Below, one piece after another: positions 1 through 11,739 of a DNA stretch of 64,000 nt (positions within the stretch are counted from its first letter, which is position 1; every line of letters begins with the position of its first letter). Source of the stretch: Benincasa hispida (taxonomy: Eukaryota > Streptophyta > Magnoliopsida > Cucurbitales > Cucurbitaceae); NCBI RefSeq assembly GCF_009727055.1, contig NC_052355.1, forward strand, positions 5,584,183 to 5,648,182. The letters run 5' to 3'. The notes under the pieces were generated by a model. The model was not told where the DNA came from. It saw nothing but the letters and a program-made list of their open reading frames with translations, and searched no databases. The translations under genes were made by a program, and so were the position numbers.

Positions 1-100
1 CATCAAAGAAATATTTCTAGCATGGTGCGGTGGAGCTGATTACGGAGGACGGGCTCGTACATTTAAGGTGTAATGGGCAGTGAGTGTAGGCATATTGCAG
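1..100 (+). pseudogene. 3' end of Athila-like pol (integrase C-terminus)
   Basis: Short pieces in two frames read HGAVELITEDG, TFKV and NGQ. This resembles the GAVEL...DG...FKVNGQ tail found at the C-terminus of Athila-type Ty3/gypsy integrases. The frame changes inside 60 bases and a stop follows, so it is a decayed end of pol cut by the window edge. It lies upstream of a non-coding stretch, a polypurine tract and an LTR in the same orientation, which supports the family call. The identification rests on a very short match. Confidence 0.45.
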
Positions 101-1520
101 GGGTGATTTTCAGCGAGAAAAGACCTCGTAGACCTGAAAAACCCGAAATAGAGGAAAACAGAGTGGCCCCTCCGCTGGCATGCAACATCATTTGAGGCGC
201 AAATCTTTCTAGAGTATCCTTTTTTTTTTATTTATGATTTCATGAACTCTCTTTACTATGACGCTTCAATTATCATTTATCTATCTGCATTTTACTTTAC
301 TTCTCTAAAAAAAATGGTCAGAAAAATTTTGCTAACTTTTTTATCATTTGACCCCGTCGATGTTTCTTTGCAAACGATCAAGGTACACGATTGTGGAGGC
401 ACTGCACGAAGATGCAACTTCACTTCATCATTGCAATCCAAAGGAGGAAGATCGCCGCAAAGCAGGATGCATCAACAAACAATGTGGACGACAACGCAAA
501 TTTGGGGGTTGTATTTTTCCTTCATTATTCCAATTTTGCACTATGCATCACATTTTATTTTGAAAGTTTTTATCACTGCTCCTCCTGATTACCGCAATCA
601 TTTAACATTGATAAATTTAGTAAGTCGCCGCATGCTTTCTCTTTGCCAATTATTGATTTCAATGATGAAATGCATGCTTCTATTTTTTTTCATATACACT
701 AGAGTCAACTTAATCATAGAAAAGTCAAATCATGAAAATAATTTAGAAGTTAGAGGTTTGTTAGTTTTCTTCAAACTAACCTTTTTCCAAGCTTCCTAAG
801 AACATCGCATGACTTCTTTCAATCTAAATATTTTGGCAATGAGGACATTGCTGCATTTTAAATTTGGGGGTGAGGTATTTATTTTCGACTTCCTATTTTT
901 AGCTCTCATTGAAAAAAAAAGATGAAAGAGAGGAAATTTTGAGAATAACAACTCACTGTCAACGCAATGAGAAAACCCATGTTGATAAGAGTTTAAGTTG
1001 TGAAAGGCACTTACTCGTAGTTGGATGTCCGCATGAACACGTGGGGGCAAGCCAAAACGAAAGTAAGTTACCAGATCAACGCATAATAAATGACCGCAAC
1101 TCCGCTGCAAAAGGTATGAGTTTAGTATGAGAAAGAGCGCCTTGCTCGTAGTTGGAAGTTCGCATGACACACGTGGGGCAAGCCAAAACGAAGTGAGGCA
1201 CTTGGATCAACGCAAGATCAGAAAAAAAAAAAATAACAATGTCAAAAATATGCAGGGATAAATCATTTTACACCCCAGTGAAAAGTTTTTTTCTGTTGAA
1301 ATAAATCATGCAATGTCATGGAATCCAGTATAAGCTTTTTTGAAGATTAAACTTGCAGTCCCTAGTCTTAGAAATATTTTTAAGAATAGACTTGAATAAG
1401 AATCAAGGAAATTTTGGTGTATAGGATTTGAATGAAGTATCCTCGATAAATCCAGGAAAAGAGATTTGCGGTCGATTTGCTAAAGAATTTTTAGCTTATG
1501 CTTGAGGACAAGCATTGTTT
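101..1520 (+). other. 3' non-coding internal region of an Athila-like element
   Basis: This region matches 51600-52864, the same position in the gag-PR element, base for base over long stretches: the gcaaacgatc segment near 370, the 'aaatttggggg' segments near 500 and 860, and the cgtagttgga repeats near 1015. It contains several AAATTTGGGGG tracts, probably copies of the polypurine tract. A 185-codon open frame at 242-799 is not conserved in the other copy, so I do not call a gene. Confidence 0.7.
1010..1215 (+). repeat. Two-unit tandem repeat in the element's 3' region
   Basis: Two units of about 125 bases share 'cgtagttgga', then 'cgcatga', 'acgtggg', 'caagccaaaacga' and 'gatcaacgca'. The same two-unit arrangement is present at about 2340 bases before the end of the related element's 3' region (52340-52560). 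The duplication therefore predates the split of the two copies and belongs to the family. Confidence 0.6.
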
Positions 1521-1533
1521 AAATTTGGGGGTA
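1521..1533 (+). promoter_or_regulatory. Polypurine tract (plus-strand primer)
   Basis: AAATTTGGGGGTA lies directly before the TGATAACAGG start of the LTR. The same arrangement occurs at 52865-52877. This is the usual place and composition of the plus-strand priming site in Athila-type elements. Confidence 0.7.
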
Positions 1534-4158
1534 TGATAACAGGCATAAATGCACGTTATTATGTTACTAAGTTATTAAACAATGAAGGTTTGCATTGATA
1601 AAATATGTTAGATGCGTCCAAAAAGCATTAAGTTCATAAGAACAATTAACTTCGGTATTTTTATGCAGAATATGCTTAACGCAGGGCGGAAAGCGCGATC
1701 ACAAGAAATCAATGGTCGAGCGCAGCTTACCGCAAGGATTTATGTGATTTATTGCTCACAAACATCTGCTCTAGAAGATTATGCATAAGCCTACGCAACT
1801 TGGTGGGCGCATCTGGGTGAAAAGCATAATTAATCACAATGGACAGAAAGCTGATGACGGTCGAATCCGAATTAAGTTGACAAGCACTAACGATAACAAG
1901 TTACACTCAGTTTTCAATGACAAACATTCGGCCAATCAGTAAGAGAATTAAAGTCATCCCATCTGTGACAATCATAGAGAGAAGCGCTTTTCACCCTGAA
2001 ATCTTTAAATACGAGGCATCCTTCAGAAAGGGGTTCAACAAGTTCATATACTTAGAGAATTTTCTCCATAGTTAGAGTTAGCTTTGTTTCTTAGATTTCC
2101 TTTTATTTTAAGGCGGAAGTGAGAGAAGGAGGTTGTGCCGAGATAGATCGTTCTGGTGAGCTTGGGAGAGTGCCGGAAGCATCAAGATTAGAGAGAGGGC
2201 CATCTCTGCGGAAGCAGGTATATCTTTTGAATCGAATAGAGTTGCAGTGTAAAAGCCGCGGCAGCAAGGACTTGCTATAGGTTTTCTACCTTTTTTTCCA
2301 TTGTTATTTTGTATTCAAACTCATCTATAGAAATGGGAATTTACTTCTCTATATTTGTTTGCTCTTTGTTTATTATGCATGAGTAGCTAAATCTGTGAAC
2401 ATGGGATTGAGAAGAACTTAGCTCAGCATAACTGGGGATCTTCATTCTATGCGATTATCTTGTATTATATATGCTTCATTCGTTCATTAGAGATACTCGG
2501 GAGGTAGTCTAAGGACAAGATCTAGGCTTCGAATGTTAGGTTAGGATCTAGGCTCGGGAGGGTTAGATTAGAAACGTTATATCAAGAGTTAAGAGCTTAG
2601 GAATAAGCACTGTTTGCTACTAACGCATCGCATGCATCCTAGAGATAGGATATGATTGTGTGCATCTTGCATCATCGCTTAGGAAAAAGTAGAGACTTAG
2701 GAATAAGCTTTATGGACACTTTGCATTCAACACATGCGTCCGAGACTTAGGAGCACCACATTTGCATTGGAAATTGACTTGCTGTTGCATTGAGTGTAGC
2801 ATGATCCATTGTCTGACGCATTCCCAGGTAACATGTTAAAGACTTTCTCAACCCTTCATCACATCTCAAGTGCATCATATCGCATAATCAAACTTTTCCC
2901 AAATCCGCCGCATTTATTTATTTTATTACCGCAACAACAACACCAACAACTATTCAAGTTACCAGTTACTGCAAACTCTTCATGAAAAATTACCATCGCA
3001 TTATTTTTTCCAAGTCCTGGTTCGACCCTGGACTTACAGGAAATTAGTGGGGTTTATACTTGGATTCCACTGAGAAAACTTTGTTGCTCAACGCAATTCC
3101 ATCCCAGCGCAATTCATTCTGCATTTTCATCTCATAAAACAACGCATCAAGTTTTTTATGAATGTTAGTGCTCGGGGGGGTATGATATTTCTTCCCTTTA
3201 TCTCTCTTTTCTTTTATTTGTATATCTTTTGAATCGAATAGAGTTGCCAGTGTAAAAGCCTCGGGCAGCAAGGGATTGCTACTAGGTTTTCTACCTTTTT
3301 TTCCATTGTTATTTTGTATTCAAACTCATCTATAGAAATGGAATTTACTTCTCTATATTTGTTTGCTCTTTGTTTATTATGCATGAGTAGCTAAATCTGT
3401 TGAATGGGTTGAGAAGAACTTAGCTAGCATAACTGGGGATCTTCATTCTATGCGATTATCTTGTATTATATATGCTTCATTCGTTCATTAGAGATACTCG
3501 GGAGGATAGTCTAAGGACAAGATCTAGGCTTCGAAATGTTAGGTTAGAATCTAGGCTCGGGAGGGTTAGATTAGAACGTATAATCAAGAGTTAAGAGCTT
3601 AGGAATAAGCACTGTTTGCTACTAACGCATCGCATGCATCCTAGAGATAGGATATGATTGTGTGCATCTTGCATCATCGCTTAGGAAAAAGTAGAGACTT
3701 AGGAATAAGCTTTATGGACACTTTTGCATTCAACACATGCGTCCGAGACTTAGGAGCACCACATTTGCATTGGAAAATGACTTGCTGTTGCATGAGTGTA
3801 GCATGATCCATAGTCTGACGCATTCCCAGGTAACACTAGTTAAAGACTTTCTCAACCCATTCATCCACATACTCAGTGCATCTATCGCATAATCAAACTT
3901 TTCCCAAATCCGCCGCATTTATTTATTTTATTACCGCAACCAACAACACCAAACAACTATTCAAGTTACCAGTTACTGCAAAGTCTTCATGAAAAATTAC
4001 CATCGCATATTGTTTTTCCAAGTCCCTGAGTTCGACCCTGGACTTACCAGGAAACTTAGTGGGGTTTATACTTGGATTCCACTGAGAAAACTTGTTGCTC
4101 AACGCAATTCCATCACCGCAATTCATTCTGCATTTTCATCTCATAAAACAACGCATCA
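1534..4158 (+). mobile_element. 3' LTR of an Athila-like element, internally duplicated
   Basis: The LTR starts TGATAACAGG...AAATGCACGTTATTA after the polypurine tract and ends ...AACGCATCA. The same ends are seen at 47970-49305 and 52878-54577. The natural length is about 1.6 kb (an LTR end is also present at 3149). The extra 1.0 kb comes from a tandem copy of its 3' half. The right flank is copia integrase sequence, so this element inserted in a copia element; the left end is outside the window. Confidence 0.75.
2004..2012 (+). promoter_or_regulatory. Probable LTR TATA box
   Basis: TTTAAATAC follows 'cgcttttcaccctgaaatc'. The same place in the related LTRs reads TATAAATACC (53403 plus strand; 14651-14660 minus strand). 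Conservation of the spacing to the upstream 'gctttcaccc' block supports a core promoter. Confidence 0.55.
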
Positions 4159-4206
4159 AGTTTTTTATGAATGTTAGTGCTCGGGGTGGGTATGAATATT
4201 TCTTCT
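2218..4206. repeat. 1.0-kb tandem duplication of LTR 3' half plus flank
   Basis: 2218-3198 and 3220-4206 are near-identical with an offset of 1002 bases. They are joined by about 21 bases of T-rich filler. Differences are mostly one-base insertions or deletions (for example 'gaatagagttgcagtg' against 'gaatagagttgccagtg'). The repeat crosses the LTR end into the copia integrase flank, so it is not an LTR-LTR structure. It is probably one locus assembled twice. Confidence 0.8.
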
Positions 4207-4298
4207 CTTTCATAGATTATTCAAGGTACGAATATCTCTACCTAATGCAACATAAGTCTAAAGCCCTTGACAAGAAGTATAAGGCTGAAGTTGAAAAC
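4159..4298 (+). pseudogene. Ty1/copia integrase fragment
   Basis: The plus strand encodes MNVSARGGYEYF, then SFIDYSRYEYLYLMQ and a charged stretch ending AEVEN. This is the GPMNVxARGGYEYFISFxDDYSRYGYVYL segment of copia integrase core domains. One residue of the DDYSR motif is missing. The fragment is bounded by an Athila-like LTR on the left and by the LTR of copia-1 on the right, so it is the remains of a host element hit twice. A 50-base copy of its start also lies at 3150-3198 inside the local duplication. Confidence 0.8.
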
Positions 4299-6490
4299 TG
4301 AAGGAAATTCGATATGAGATTTCCATGAGCAGCGAAACAAGATTATTCCAAATCACAATCATGAATGAACAATATATTTACAATTGACTTAAACATACGG
4401 TTATGCAATTCATACAAAGAAATTACAGCATGAAACACTGCAATACACAGAAAGCAAACTCTACGCACATATGAAGATGCGTCTCCACACTCCGTTGCAC
4501 AACCGCTCGAACAACAACAACCTCGAACGCTCGATCTACACGACCACAACACAGCAATGAACATAGCACGAATACTTTGCACTCGTCCTCAACGATCTCC
4601 TTGGCCGCGAATTCTTCCGCAACACAAACGGCCTCCAGAAAACCTTGATGGTGTCGAGTTAAGTATGACACCACCAACAAGGCTACTTTCGTATTCTCGG
4701 TGTGAGACTTCAGAGGGTGGGCTCTGTTCGGACTTGATATGAGTAGAAAAAGGAGGAAACACCAATCGTGGACACGCCTGGGCAATTGGGAGATGGTGGA
4801 GACTTATCGTATAGGTAGATGCCCAATCATTTTGATAAAGCTAAGCGATATTCTAGTAAAAGCTATGTGATCATTTAGCTCATCGTTTAGTCAGTCTGTC
4901 ACCTATAGATTATACACGATCGTTTACTTAGGGCAAGTGACCATCAAGAAAAGTTATACAATTGTTTAGTAAATACTGCATGATTGTTTAGCTCGCCACT
5001 GCATGATCGTTTAACTCGCCCAGCCATCGTTTAGTAAATCTGAATTTACTTGACGACTACCGTGAGTTTCTTTACGCCGATAGAAAACTCCAAAAACTTT
5101 TTACAACCTTTCATAAAACCTCTTTTCAAAATATGAAAACTAATTTCCTTTTAAACTCATGGTTACCATGATTCAATAACCACCCACTACTTTGGTTATT
5201 TAAAAGAAAAAGAATTAATTATCCAATAATTAATATTATTATAAACATAAATTATAACCAACTTATCAAACTATATTTATAACCTATAGTTTTAATATTT
5301 CATCTGATGAAACATATAAACCATAGTTCTTTTTCTATTATATAGTACTTAATGTAAATCTCATTACACAAATCCTTCACTAGATGTATCTCAGACATCA
5401 AACCGATTATATAATCAAAATACCTCTTGTCAATTTGAACATTTCAAATCAACACCAAGAACTGATCCTTAATTGAATCCATTGAGCTACTAAGGGGACA
5501 TCATGGACTTGTAGCTCGAAGCTCCAACGGTACATGAATAACTGACTAAACTCTTTAGTCAGGGATCTACCATCCGTTAACTGCCAGGCACTCCACTAAA
5601 GACCGACATCTGAACTCTTCTTACCACAGATATATTATGTGTCCATCTTAACCAATGAGTAGTACGACAACCCTTCACAGATCGCTCGAAAGTACAGCTA
5701 GGCGAATAACCATTATGCCCCTGTAGTTACATCTGTCTTCTTAAGTACCACTGATCCCTCTAATGAATATAAGTCATAACCCTACTTAGTCTTCTCTTCC
5801 AAAGAGAAGATGTGGCCACTATGTTCAAGCCCCAGAATCAGCCCTTAAGGGAGCAATCTCTCTACTTATCTCTACTTTGGGAAAGGAGTGAATTCCATCT
5901 TGTGGATTGAGTTCACAGCTCCCAGATCAGACAAGTCCCCAAAAAGGTAGGCATGTTGAGTTAGCAATCTGGCCACTCTCACCCAAACTAATCAAAGGAC
6001 TGCCCTCAAAGGCAGGAGTTCCCAAAACACTTAGGATTGAGGACGTGTCATCTATGGTCGTTTAGGTGAGATGCAAGTCTCTAGTATCAACGGCATTATA
6101 TACAGAGTCTAGTCATCTCGTGGTCCAGGTCTTATACAAACTCTTTGTATAGGATACCTCCGTTCCATGTCTCCACATGAATGGATCTACCATCTGTAGT
6201 AGTTTATAATACTTGCAAACCACTACAAAGTAGGCCGCATCTGTAGTGTCACTAGGATCTGGTATCCCACCTTAAATCTTATGCTACAGACCTATTTAGG
6301 TTATCACTTAAGGCATGAACCACTTGTATATCATATATACATGCTTAAGATCACATAAGATAACCAAGGAGCTTTGTTTATTGGATATGAGTAAATGCCA
6401 TAATTAAATAATACTTATTTTATTCATTGAACAATGTGTATCTTTACAAAACAACGAGACTCCGGGAGAATTAGGACACCAATCTCAACA
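4299..6490 (-). repeat. copia-1 3' LTR (2192 bp)
   Basis: On the plus strand it begins TGAAGGAAATTC and ends CCAATCTCAACA. On the minus strand this is TGTTGAGATTGG...CCTTCA, the TG...CA ends typical of LTRs. The part 4673-5386 is repeated at 12994-13666. It has clusters of the palindromic CGATCGTTTAG motif at 4840-5040. Confidence 0.85.
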
Positions 6491-6502
6491 ATCTCCCACT
6501 TG
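6491..6502 (-). promoter_or_regulatory. copia-1 polypurine tract
   Basis: The minus strand reads CAAGTGGGAGAT directly before the TGTTGAGATT start of the LTR. Copia-2 (19610-19621) and copia-3 (46687-46698) have the same kind of tract in the same position. Confidence 0.75.
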
Positions 6503-6599
6503 TCCTAATGACTTGGGAGACTAATGTACAATACAATATAAAAATGTACAATATACAATAAACTAGGGCATACACCAGTATCATCTCCCACTTGCCCTA

Positions 6600-7502
6600 G
6601 ACAAGATGCCGCATGTCCCACAGACCCAAACTCTCCAGGTGACCCTCGAACACTTTAGCCATGAGGGCCTTTTTAAAGGGATCGGCAGCGTTGTGCTCCA
6701 ATACAATCTTCGTGACTATCACATCATCTCGATGCATAATCTCCCTGATCAAGTGATATTTCTGTTCTATGTGCTTACCCCAACGATGACTCCAAGGTTC
6801 CTTTCAATTTGCCACATCCCCGCTGTTATCACAATAAAGAGTGATAGGCAAATCCATATTTGGAACAACTTCCAAATCTGAAAGGAACTTCCTCAGCCAA
6901 ACAACCTCCTTAGCTTCTCCAAAAGGCCCTACGTATTCGGCTTCCATAGTGGAGTCTGGGATACATCCTTGTTTGATGCTTTGCCAAACTACAACCCCTC
7001 CATTCAGAGTTAACACTAACCCCGATGTCGATTTACGAGAATCTCGATCGGTCAGAAAGTCAAAATCCATGTATCCTGTAAGGATCAGATCCTTATCTCC
7101 ATACACAAGCATGTAATCTCTCGTTCTCCAAAGATACTTGAGGATCGTCTTGACCACCTTCCAGTGATCAAATCCTGGATTGGACTGATATCGACTGACA
7201 ATCCCTACTACATAGCAAATGTCGGGTCTGGTACACAACATTGCATACATCAAGCTTCTTACTACAGAAACATAGGGAATCCGTCTCATCTCCTTAAATT
7301 CTTAAGGTGTCTTAGGATATTGATCCTTAGACAGAACGATTCCATGCCTGAAGGGTAACAAACCGCTCTTGGAATCCTGCATCCTGTACCTGATCAACAT
7401 TTGATCAATGTACGATGCCTGAAACAGGGCTAACCGTTTGTTCTTACGATCCCAAATGATCTGGATTTCGAGAACATACTGTGCCTCACCCAAATATTTC
7501 AT
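6600..7502 (-). pseudogene. copia-1 RNase H and C-terminal reverse transcriptase
   Basis: The minus strand encodes the C-terminal part of a copia polyprotein in three frames. The RT tail (KYLGEAQYVLEIQI...) is followed by PYVSVVRSLMYAMLCTRPD, the usual RT-RNase H link. RNase H follows, with acidic residues in GYMDFDF, STMEAEYVG and LYCDNSG. The family form of the first motif is GYTDSDF. The end (VIVTKIVLEHNAADPFKKAL) matches the HNIADxFTKAL tail of copia pol. RNase H would remove the RNA strand during reverse transcription. Frameshifts near 7290 and 6805 split it, so it is not functional. Confidence 0.85.
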
Positions 7503-8293
7503 TTGGAACTGGGCAGCTAGCCAACTCTAAATGTCAGTCAGATACCCTACATCATTCCCAATGAGTAGGATATCATCCACATACAGTACCAGGAAAGCTT
7601 GAGCCGTTGATGATCTTCTTGTAAATACAAGGCTCATCAACGTTCTGATCAAAGCCAAACGACTTGACAACAGTGTCAAATCTGATGTTCCAAGATCTAG
7701 ATGCTTGTTTTAGCCCATAAATGGACCTATTAAGCTTGCAAACTCTTTGCTCTTGATCTGGAACTACGAAATCCCCTAGTTGAGTCATATAGATGGTCTC
7801 TTCAAGATTACCATTTAGAAAGTCAGTCTTGGCGTCCATTTTCCATATTTCATAATTATAAAATGTGGCTATGTACAGGAGAATCCTGATAGACTTCAGC
7901 ATGACAACAGGTGAGAAAGTTTCCTCATAGTCAACTTCCTCAACCTGGGTATAACCCTTTGCCACGAGCCTAGCCTTAAAGGTTTGCACCTTTCCATCTA
8001 AACCTCTCTTTCGCTTATAGATCCACTTACACCAAATAGGTCTTACCATGGATCAACAAGCTCCTAGACATTATTGAAGTACATAGACTCCATTTCCTAG
8101 ATCATGGCCTTAACCCATTCATCTTTGTTAACATCCTCCATTGCTTTCTTAAATGACAAAAGATCCTTGATCTCATCATTCATAATGACGTTTTGGGCTT
8201 CAGTCAAACCCATGTAGCGATCCGGTGGGTTCATAACCCTCCCACTACGTTGAGGCAGTCTCAACTCTTGAGCTGGTTGACTAGACGTTCCGA
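7503..8293 (-). pseudogene. copia-1 reverse transcriptase, N-terminal and catalytic part
   Basis: From 8260 downward the minus strand reads RSGRVMNPPDRYMGL, then a linker, then GCKWIYKRK-type sequence (IWCKWIYKRKRG), FKARLVAKGYTQ, DYEETFSPV, the catalytic Asp in WKMDAKTDFLNG, CKLNRSIYGLKQASRSWN and DEPCIYKK. The second catalytic motif LYVDDILLIGN is present at about 7556-7590 but in another frame. The order and motifs are those of copia RT (RVT_2). A stop near 8050 and frameshifts near 7570 and 7540 break it. An N gap removes the link to integrase. Confidence 0.88.
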
Positions 8294-8438
8294 NNNNNNN
8301 NNNNNNNNNNNNNNNNNNNNNNNNNNNNNNNNNNNNNNNNNNNNNNNNNNNNNNNNNNNNNNNNNNNNNNNNNNNNNNNNNNNNNNNNNNNNNNNNNNNN
8401 NNNNNNNNNNNNNNNNNNNNNNNNNNNNNNNNNNNNNN
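8294..8438. other. Assembly gap, 145 N
   Basis: A run of 145 N in the integrase-RT linker of copia-1. Open frames crossing it are not informative. Confidence 0.99.
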
Positions 8439-9354
8439 CCCTCCAACAACCCTCTGTTGATCTTGTTGACCTGGTTTCAACAACTCTTGTTGAAACCTAG
8501 TAGTTCTCGTCTCACTTGAGATCCACGTAAACGAGTTTTACTTCGTTGTTTATGATCCCTACTGTGAATCTTCTTCCAAAAAGATAGCGATTAGTGGAAA
8601 CCAAACACTTTAGTTCTCACTCGGATCATAAAAGTATCTCTCTCGTTTCCTTGGCGGTACCTAGAAAGAGGCAAAACCTTCAACGCGGGTTCCAACTTCT
8701 TTAGGTTAGTCGCTCTAGCACATTGTGCCAGAAAACCCAAAATCCATAAAGTGACGTAAACTAATCTTTACGGCCTCTCCAAACTCAAAATGTTGTTTCA
8801 GAAACACTTCTCGAGGGAAACATTGTTCAGTATAATATGCAGTCTGCAGTTTCTCCTTTATGATACACCATTTTGCTGAGGTGTACGAGGGGCCGAGAGT
8901 TGAGACACAATCCCATGTTCTATCATATAGTTCTTGAATTGGAGGTCCATATACTCTCCACCACGATCAGATCGTAGTGTTTTTATCTTCTTACCTAACA
9001 AGTTTTCAGCTTCAACCTTATACTCCTTGAACTTGTCAAGGGCTTTAAACTTACGTTGCATTAGGAAGAGATACCCAAACCTGAATAATTATCTATGAAA
9101 GAGATGAAATATTCATACCCACCTCAAGCTCTAACATTCATCGGACCACAGAGATTTGAATGTACAAGCTCCAAGGCTTCCTTGACTTTATATCCTTTTC
9201 CAGTAAAATGTCGTTTGGTCATCTTGCCTTTGAGGCATGATTCACATACTGGCAAGGAGTTTTCTTCTAAACTCTTTAGAAGTCCACTTTGCACCAACTT
9301 CTTAATCCTATTGAGGTTGATGTGACCTAACCTAAGATGCCAAAGATGGGGCAT
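8439..9354 (-). pseudogene. copia-1 integrase, both catalytic ends mutated
   Basis: Minus-strand pieces give the GAG-pre-integrase and zinc-binding part (LWHLRLGHINLNRI, CESCLKGKM) and then LVHSNLCGPMNVRA. The family has LVHSDLCGPM, so the first catalytic Asp is Asn here. The second catalytic Asp is present in LRSDRGGEY at about 8960. The motif QQNGVSERRN near 8870 reads QQNGVS-stop-RRN, so a stop replaces the catalytic Glu codon. Downstream sequence to the gap is frameshifted and partly missing. Integrase inserts element cDNA into the genome; this copy cannot. Confidence 0.85.
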
Positions 9355-9850
9355 TTTCCTTAGGAGAAACCTTTGGTCTTTTAGTTTTTGTCGCCATACT
9401 GAACATTTTAGTGTTAAACAAGGCTTTTATGACTAATGGCCTTAGTATATATAAGTTATTTTCCATTGAACCATAACCAATCTCCATTCCATTCTTGAAA
9501 ATAAACACTTTATTCTCAGAAAAGGAGAGGGTGTAGCCTTGTTCAATGAGACAAGAAACCGAGATTAAGTTCCTTTTAATATGAGGAACTACAAAAACAT
9601 TATCCAGTAACGGATAACGTTTCTTGTCAACAAATAACTTCAGCCTACCTACAGCAACAACTAAAACAACCTCGCCAGTACCGACTCGAAGAGTCATCTC
9701 TCCCTATGGCAACGTTTGCCAGGAACTGAATCCTTGGTAAGAGGAACTGGCATGATTGGTAGCACCTGAATCGAAGATCTAGGCAGAATCATCATTCTCT
9801 ACCAGACATGTGTCCAAGACCAATAAATCATATTTACTGTCTTGTCTCCT
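9332..9850 (-). pseudogene. copia-1 aspartic protease region
   Basis: The minus strand encodes LLVLDTCLVENDDSA, then a stop where the family has Trp, then IFDSGATN, the catalytic Asp motif of retroviral-type proteases. It continues with TLRVGTGEVV and the RNLISVSCLIEQGY segment that precedes the integrase zinc-binding part. The catalytic DSG is intact, but a stop just before it and a frameshift near 9700 break the frame. The zinc-knuckle part of gag that normally lies just upstream was not found, and sequence past 9850 looks non-coding. Confidence 0.75.
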
Positions 9851-10368
9851 CTTTTTGAGAGTAGTGGGATGGAGGTCGTTTGCCACGAAATTTGTTTAAC
9901 ACGATTCTTTCCACTGTAAATAATCAGTCATTTTGAAAGCTTTAAATGGAAATACTAACGAGTTGCTAAAATTAAAAACACATTGACCTACGTTAGGTTT
10001 TAAGCAAATACCCGTTGTAAAACAAAACAACATCCAATAAAGTTTTAGTAAAATTAACATGAACCCCGTGTGACATCTAGTCTTGCAATGATGCTTCAAA
10101 GGTTTAGGACAAAAACCGCCGAAGGGAGGTCAGTTATCCCTCATCTGAATGGAGAAGTTCCCAACCATTCATTAATACCAGAACAACTCTTGCTTCTATA
10201 ATGACAAACCATCATTGATTTGGCCAAAAGATCATTAACTTACTTAACAATCTCCCGTAGGTGTGACCCCCCATTTTAAGCCCTAGAGGTCCGTCCCAAA
10301 AGACCAATCCAAAGGGAAAAAATATGATTGGAGCAAAACCTAAAGTGACAATATCCATTTATGGAGTT

Positions 10369-10633
10369 ACCTTGATATTGACCATCTGCACAAAATTCAT
10401 CCGAAGGGGGACGCTCTGAAGGTGACACGAGGGCGTACAAAATGATCTCATGGTGTGAACCAATGACAGAGACCATAGGACGTGTTGACACACACCCTTC
10501 ACCAGCTTACTATAAACATTCTCTCTATCCACCTTGATATTGACTCATGCAAACACCATCCGAAGGGGGATGCATCCTGGGTATCTCGAGGCCAAACATG
10601 AATCTCATGGCGTAAACATACAAGGAGAAAGGT
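10369..10633. repeat. Diverged tandem repeat, period 162 bp, two units
   Basis: Both units contain 'accttgatattga', then 'atccgaaggggga', 'tctcatgg' and a closing 'gag' or 'gaa'-rich end. Unit starts are 10369 and 10531. Confidence 0.6.
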
Positions 10634-11170
10634 GAGTGGAATCATCGACATATCTGATACGCCTCTTCCTCCCACTGAGTATTTTATAACCTAGGGTTTA
10701 GCTTACTTAGAAAAAACACGCCTAAGGATTTTAACTAAGTGACTTTTAGGTTTTTCCAAGAGTAAAAATTACCTTGGATAGTTGAACAACTTTTGATCAT
10801 CATCCATTAAACTCTTTAACGAAGTCTTTGACCAAAATGTCGCATGCTTGTTGAAAATCTATCTAATTGACCTTTCCAGGTAGGTTCCTAGGAGGGGTGT
10901 TACGTTTCTGTCAATTTAAGAACCCCAGCCTAGCCAGAACCTGCCTTAGACAAAAGGTCCCTTATAGATAGGTTTACAACAAATTTAATCTTTTATTCAA
11001 CCAATTTAATCCTATTAAATTGATTTAAAAAGATTAATCTAGGTTGCTAAACTCTTTAGAACCACTTGAACCTAGGTCTATCTCAATCCAATTTTAAAAC
11101 CCTTTTAAAAACTTGAGTTCACCCTAAGTCCGCATGCAACTCTGATTTATTGAATTTAGGTCTAATTTCC

Positions 11171-11485
11171 TTTATAACACTTATAAACAGAAACAAGCAC
11201 AATGCTAAGCTAACACATGCAAGGCATTCATAACGCTTATAAACGACCTAAGTGTCATGCTCAATGCATTGTCCATTCATTGCTACTTCTTTTATATAAC
11301 ACTTATACAAAACAATAATGAAACAAGCAAAACATGCTTTCATCCACCCTTAGACTATAACATTTATAATAAAAGGATGATGCATGATAATGCTCAATGC
11401 ATGCAAAATATAACTCTTATATTTCATGATGCATGCGCATGCTTTCAAGTAATTTCTTCATGCTCGATTATAACATTTATAATAC
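11171..11485. repeat. Six copies of a TATAACAYTTATAA-like motif, period about 58
   Basis: Copies start near 11174, 11231, 11296, 11355, 11409 and 11467, with steps of 57, 65, 59, 54 and 58 bases. The motif is close to self-complementary (ATAACATTTATAA). Copies are often followed by 'atgatgcatg' or 'tcaatgcat'. The spacing between copies is conserved but the sequence between them is poorly so. Confidence 0.55.
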
Positions 11486-11739
11486 ATGATGCATGAGTAA
11501 TTGCACAACCTAAGGTGGGTTTTAACTATATGACAAACACTTTGACATATAAATAGCAACGTCACATGTATAAACAACCAATGTTGATGAACCGGGTAAA
11601 ATTGCTTTAAAAATACAAAAGGAAAGCTAACTATTACAAAGACAAGGAGTCTCTAGTTCAAACAGGCGAACCGGGTCTTGAACCGCTCAGCAAAGCACGC
11701 TTCTCCAACCATCCATCGTGTTCTAAGCACCCCGCGATC

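Noticed and set aside
242..799. 185-codon plus-strand open frame, possible env-like gene
   Set aside because: It is in the 3' non-coding part of an Athila-like element and the matching part of the related element (51640-52210) does not keep the frame.
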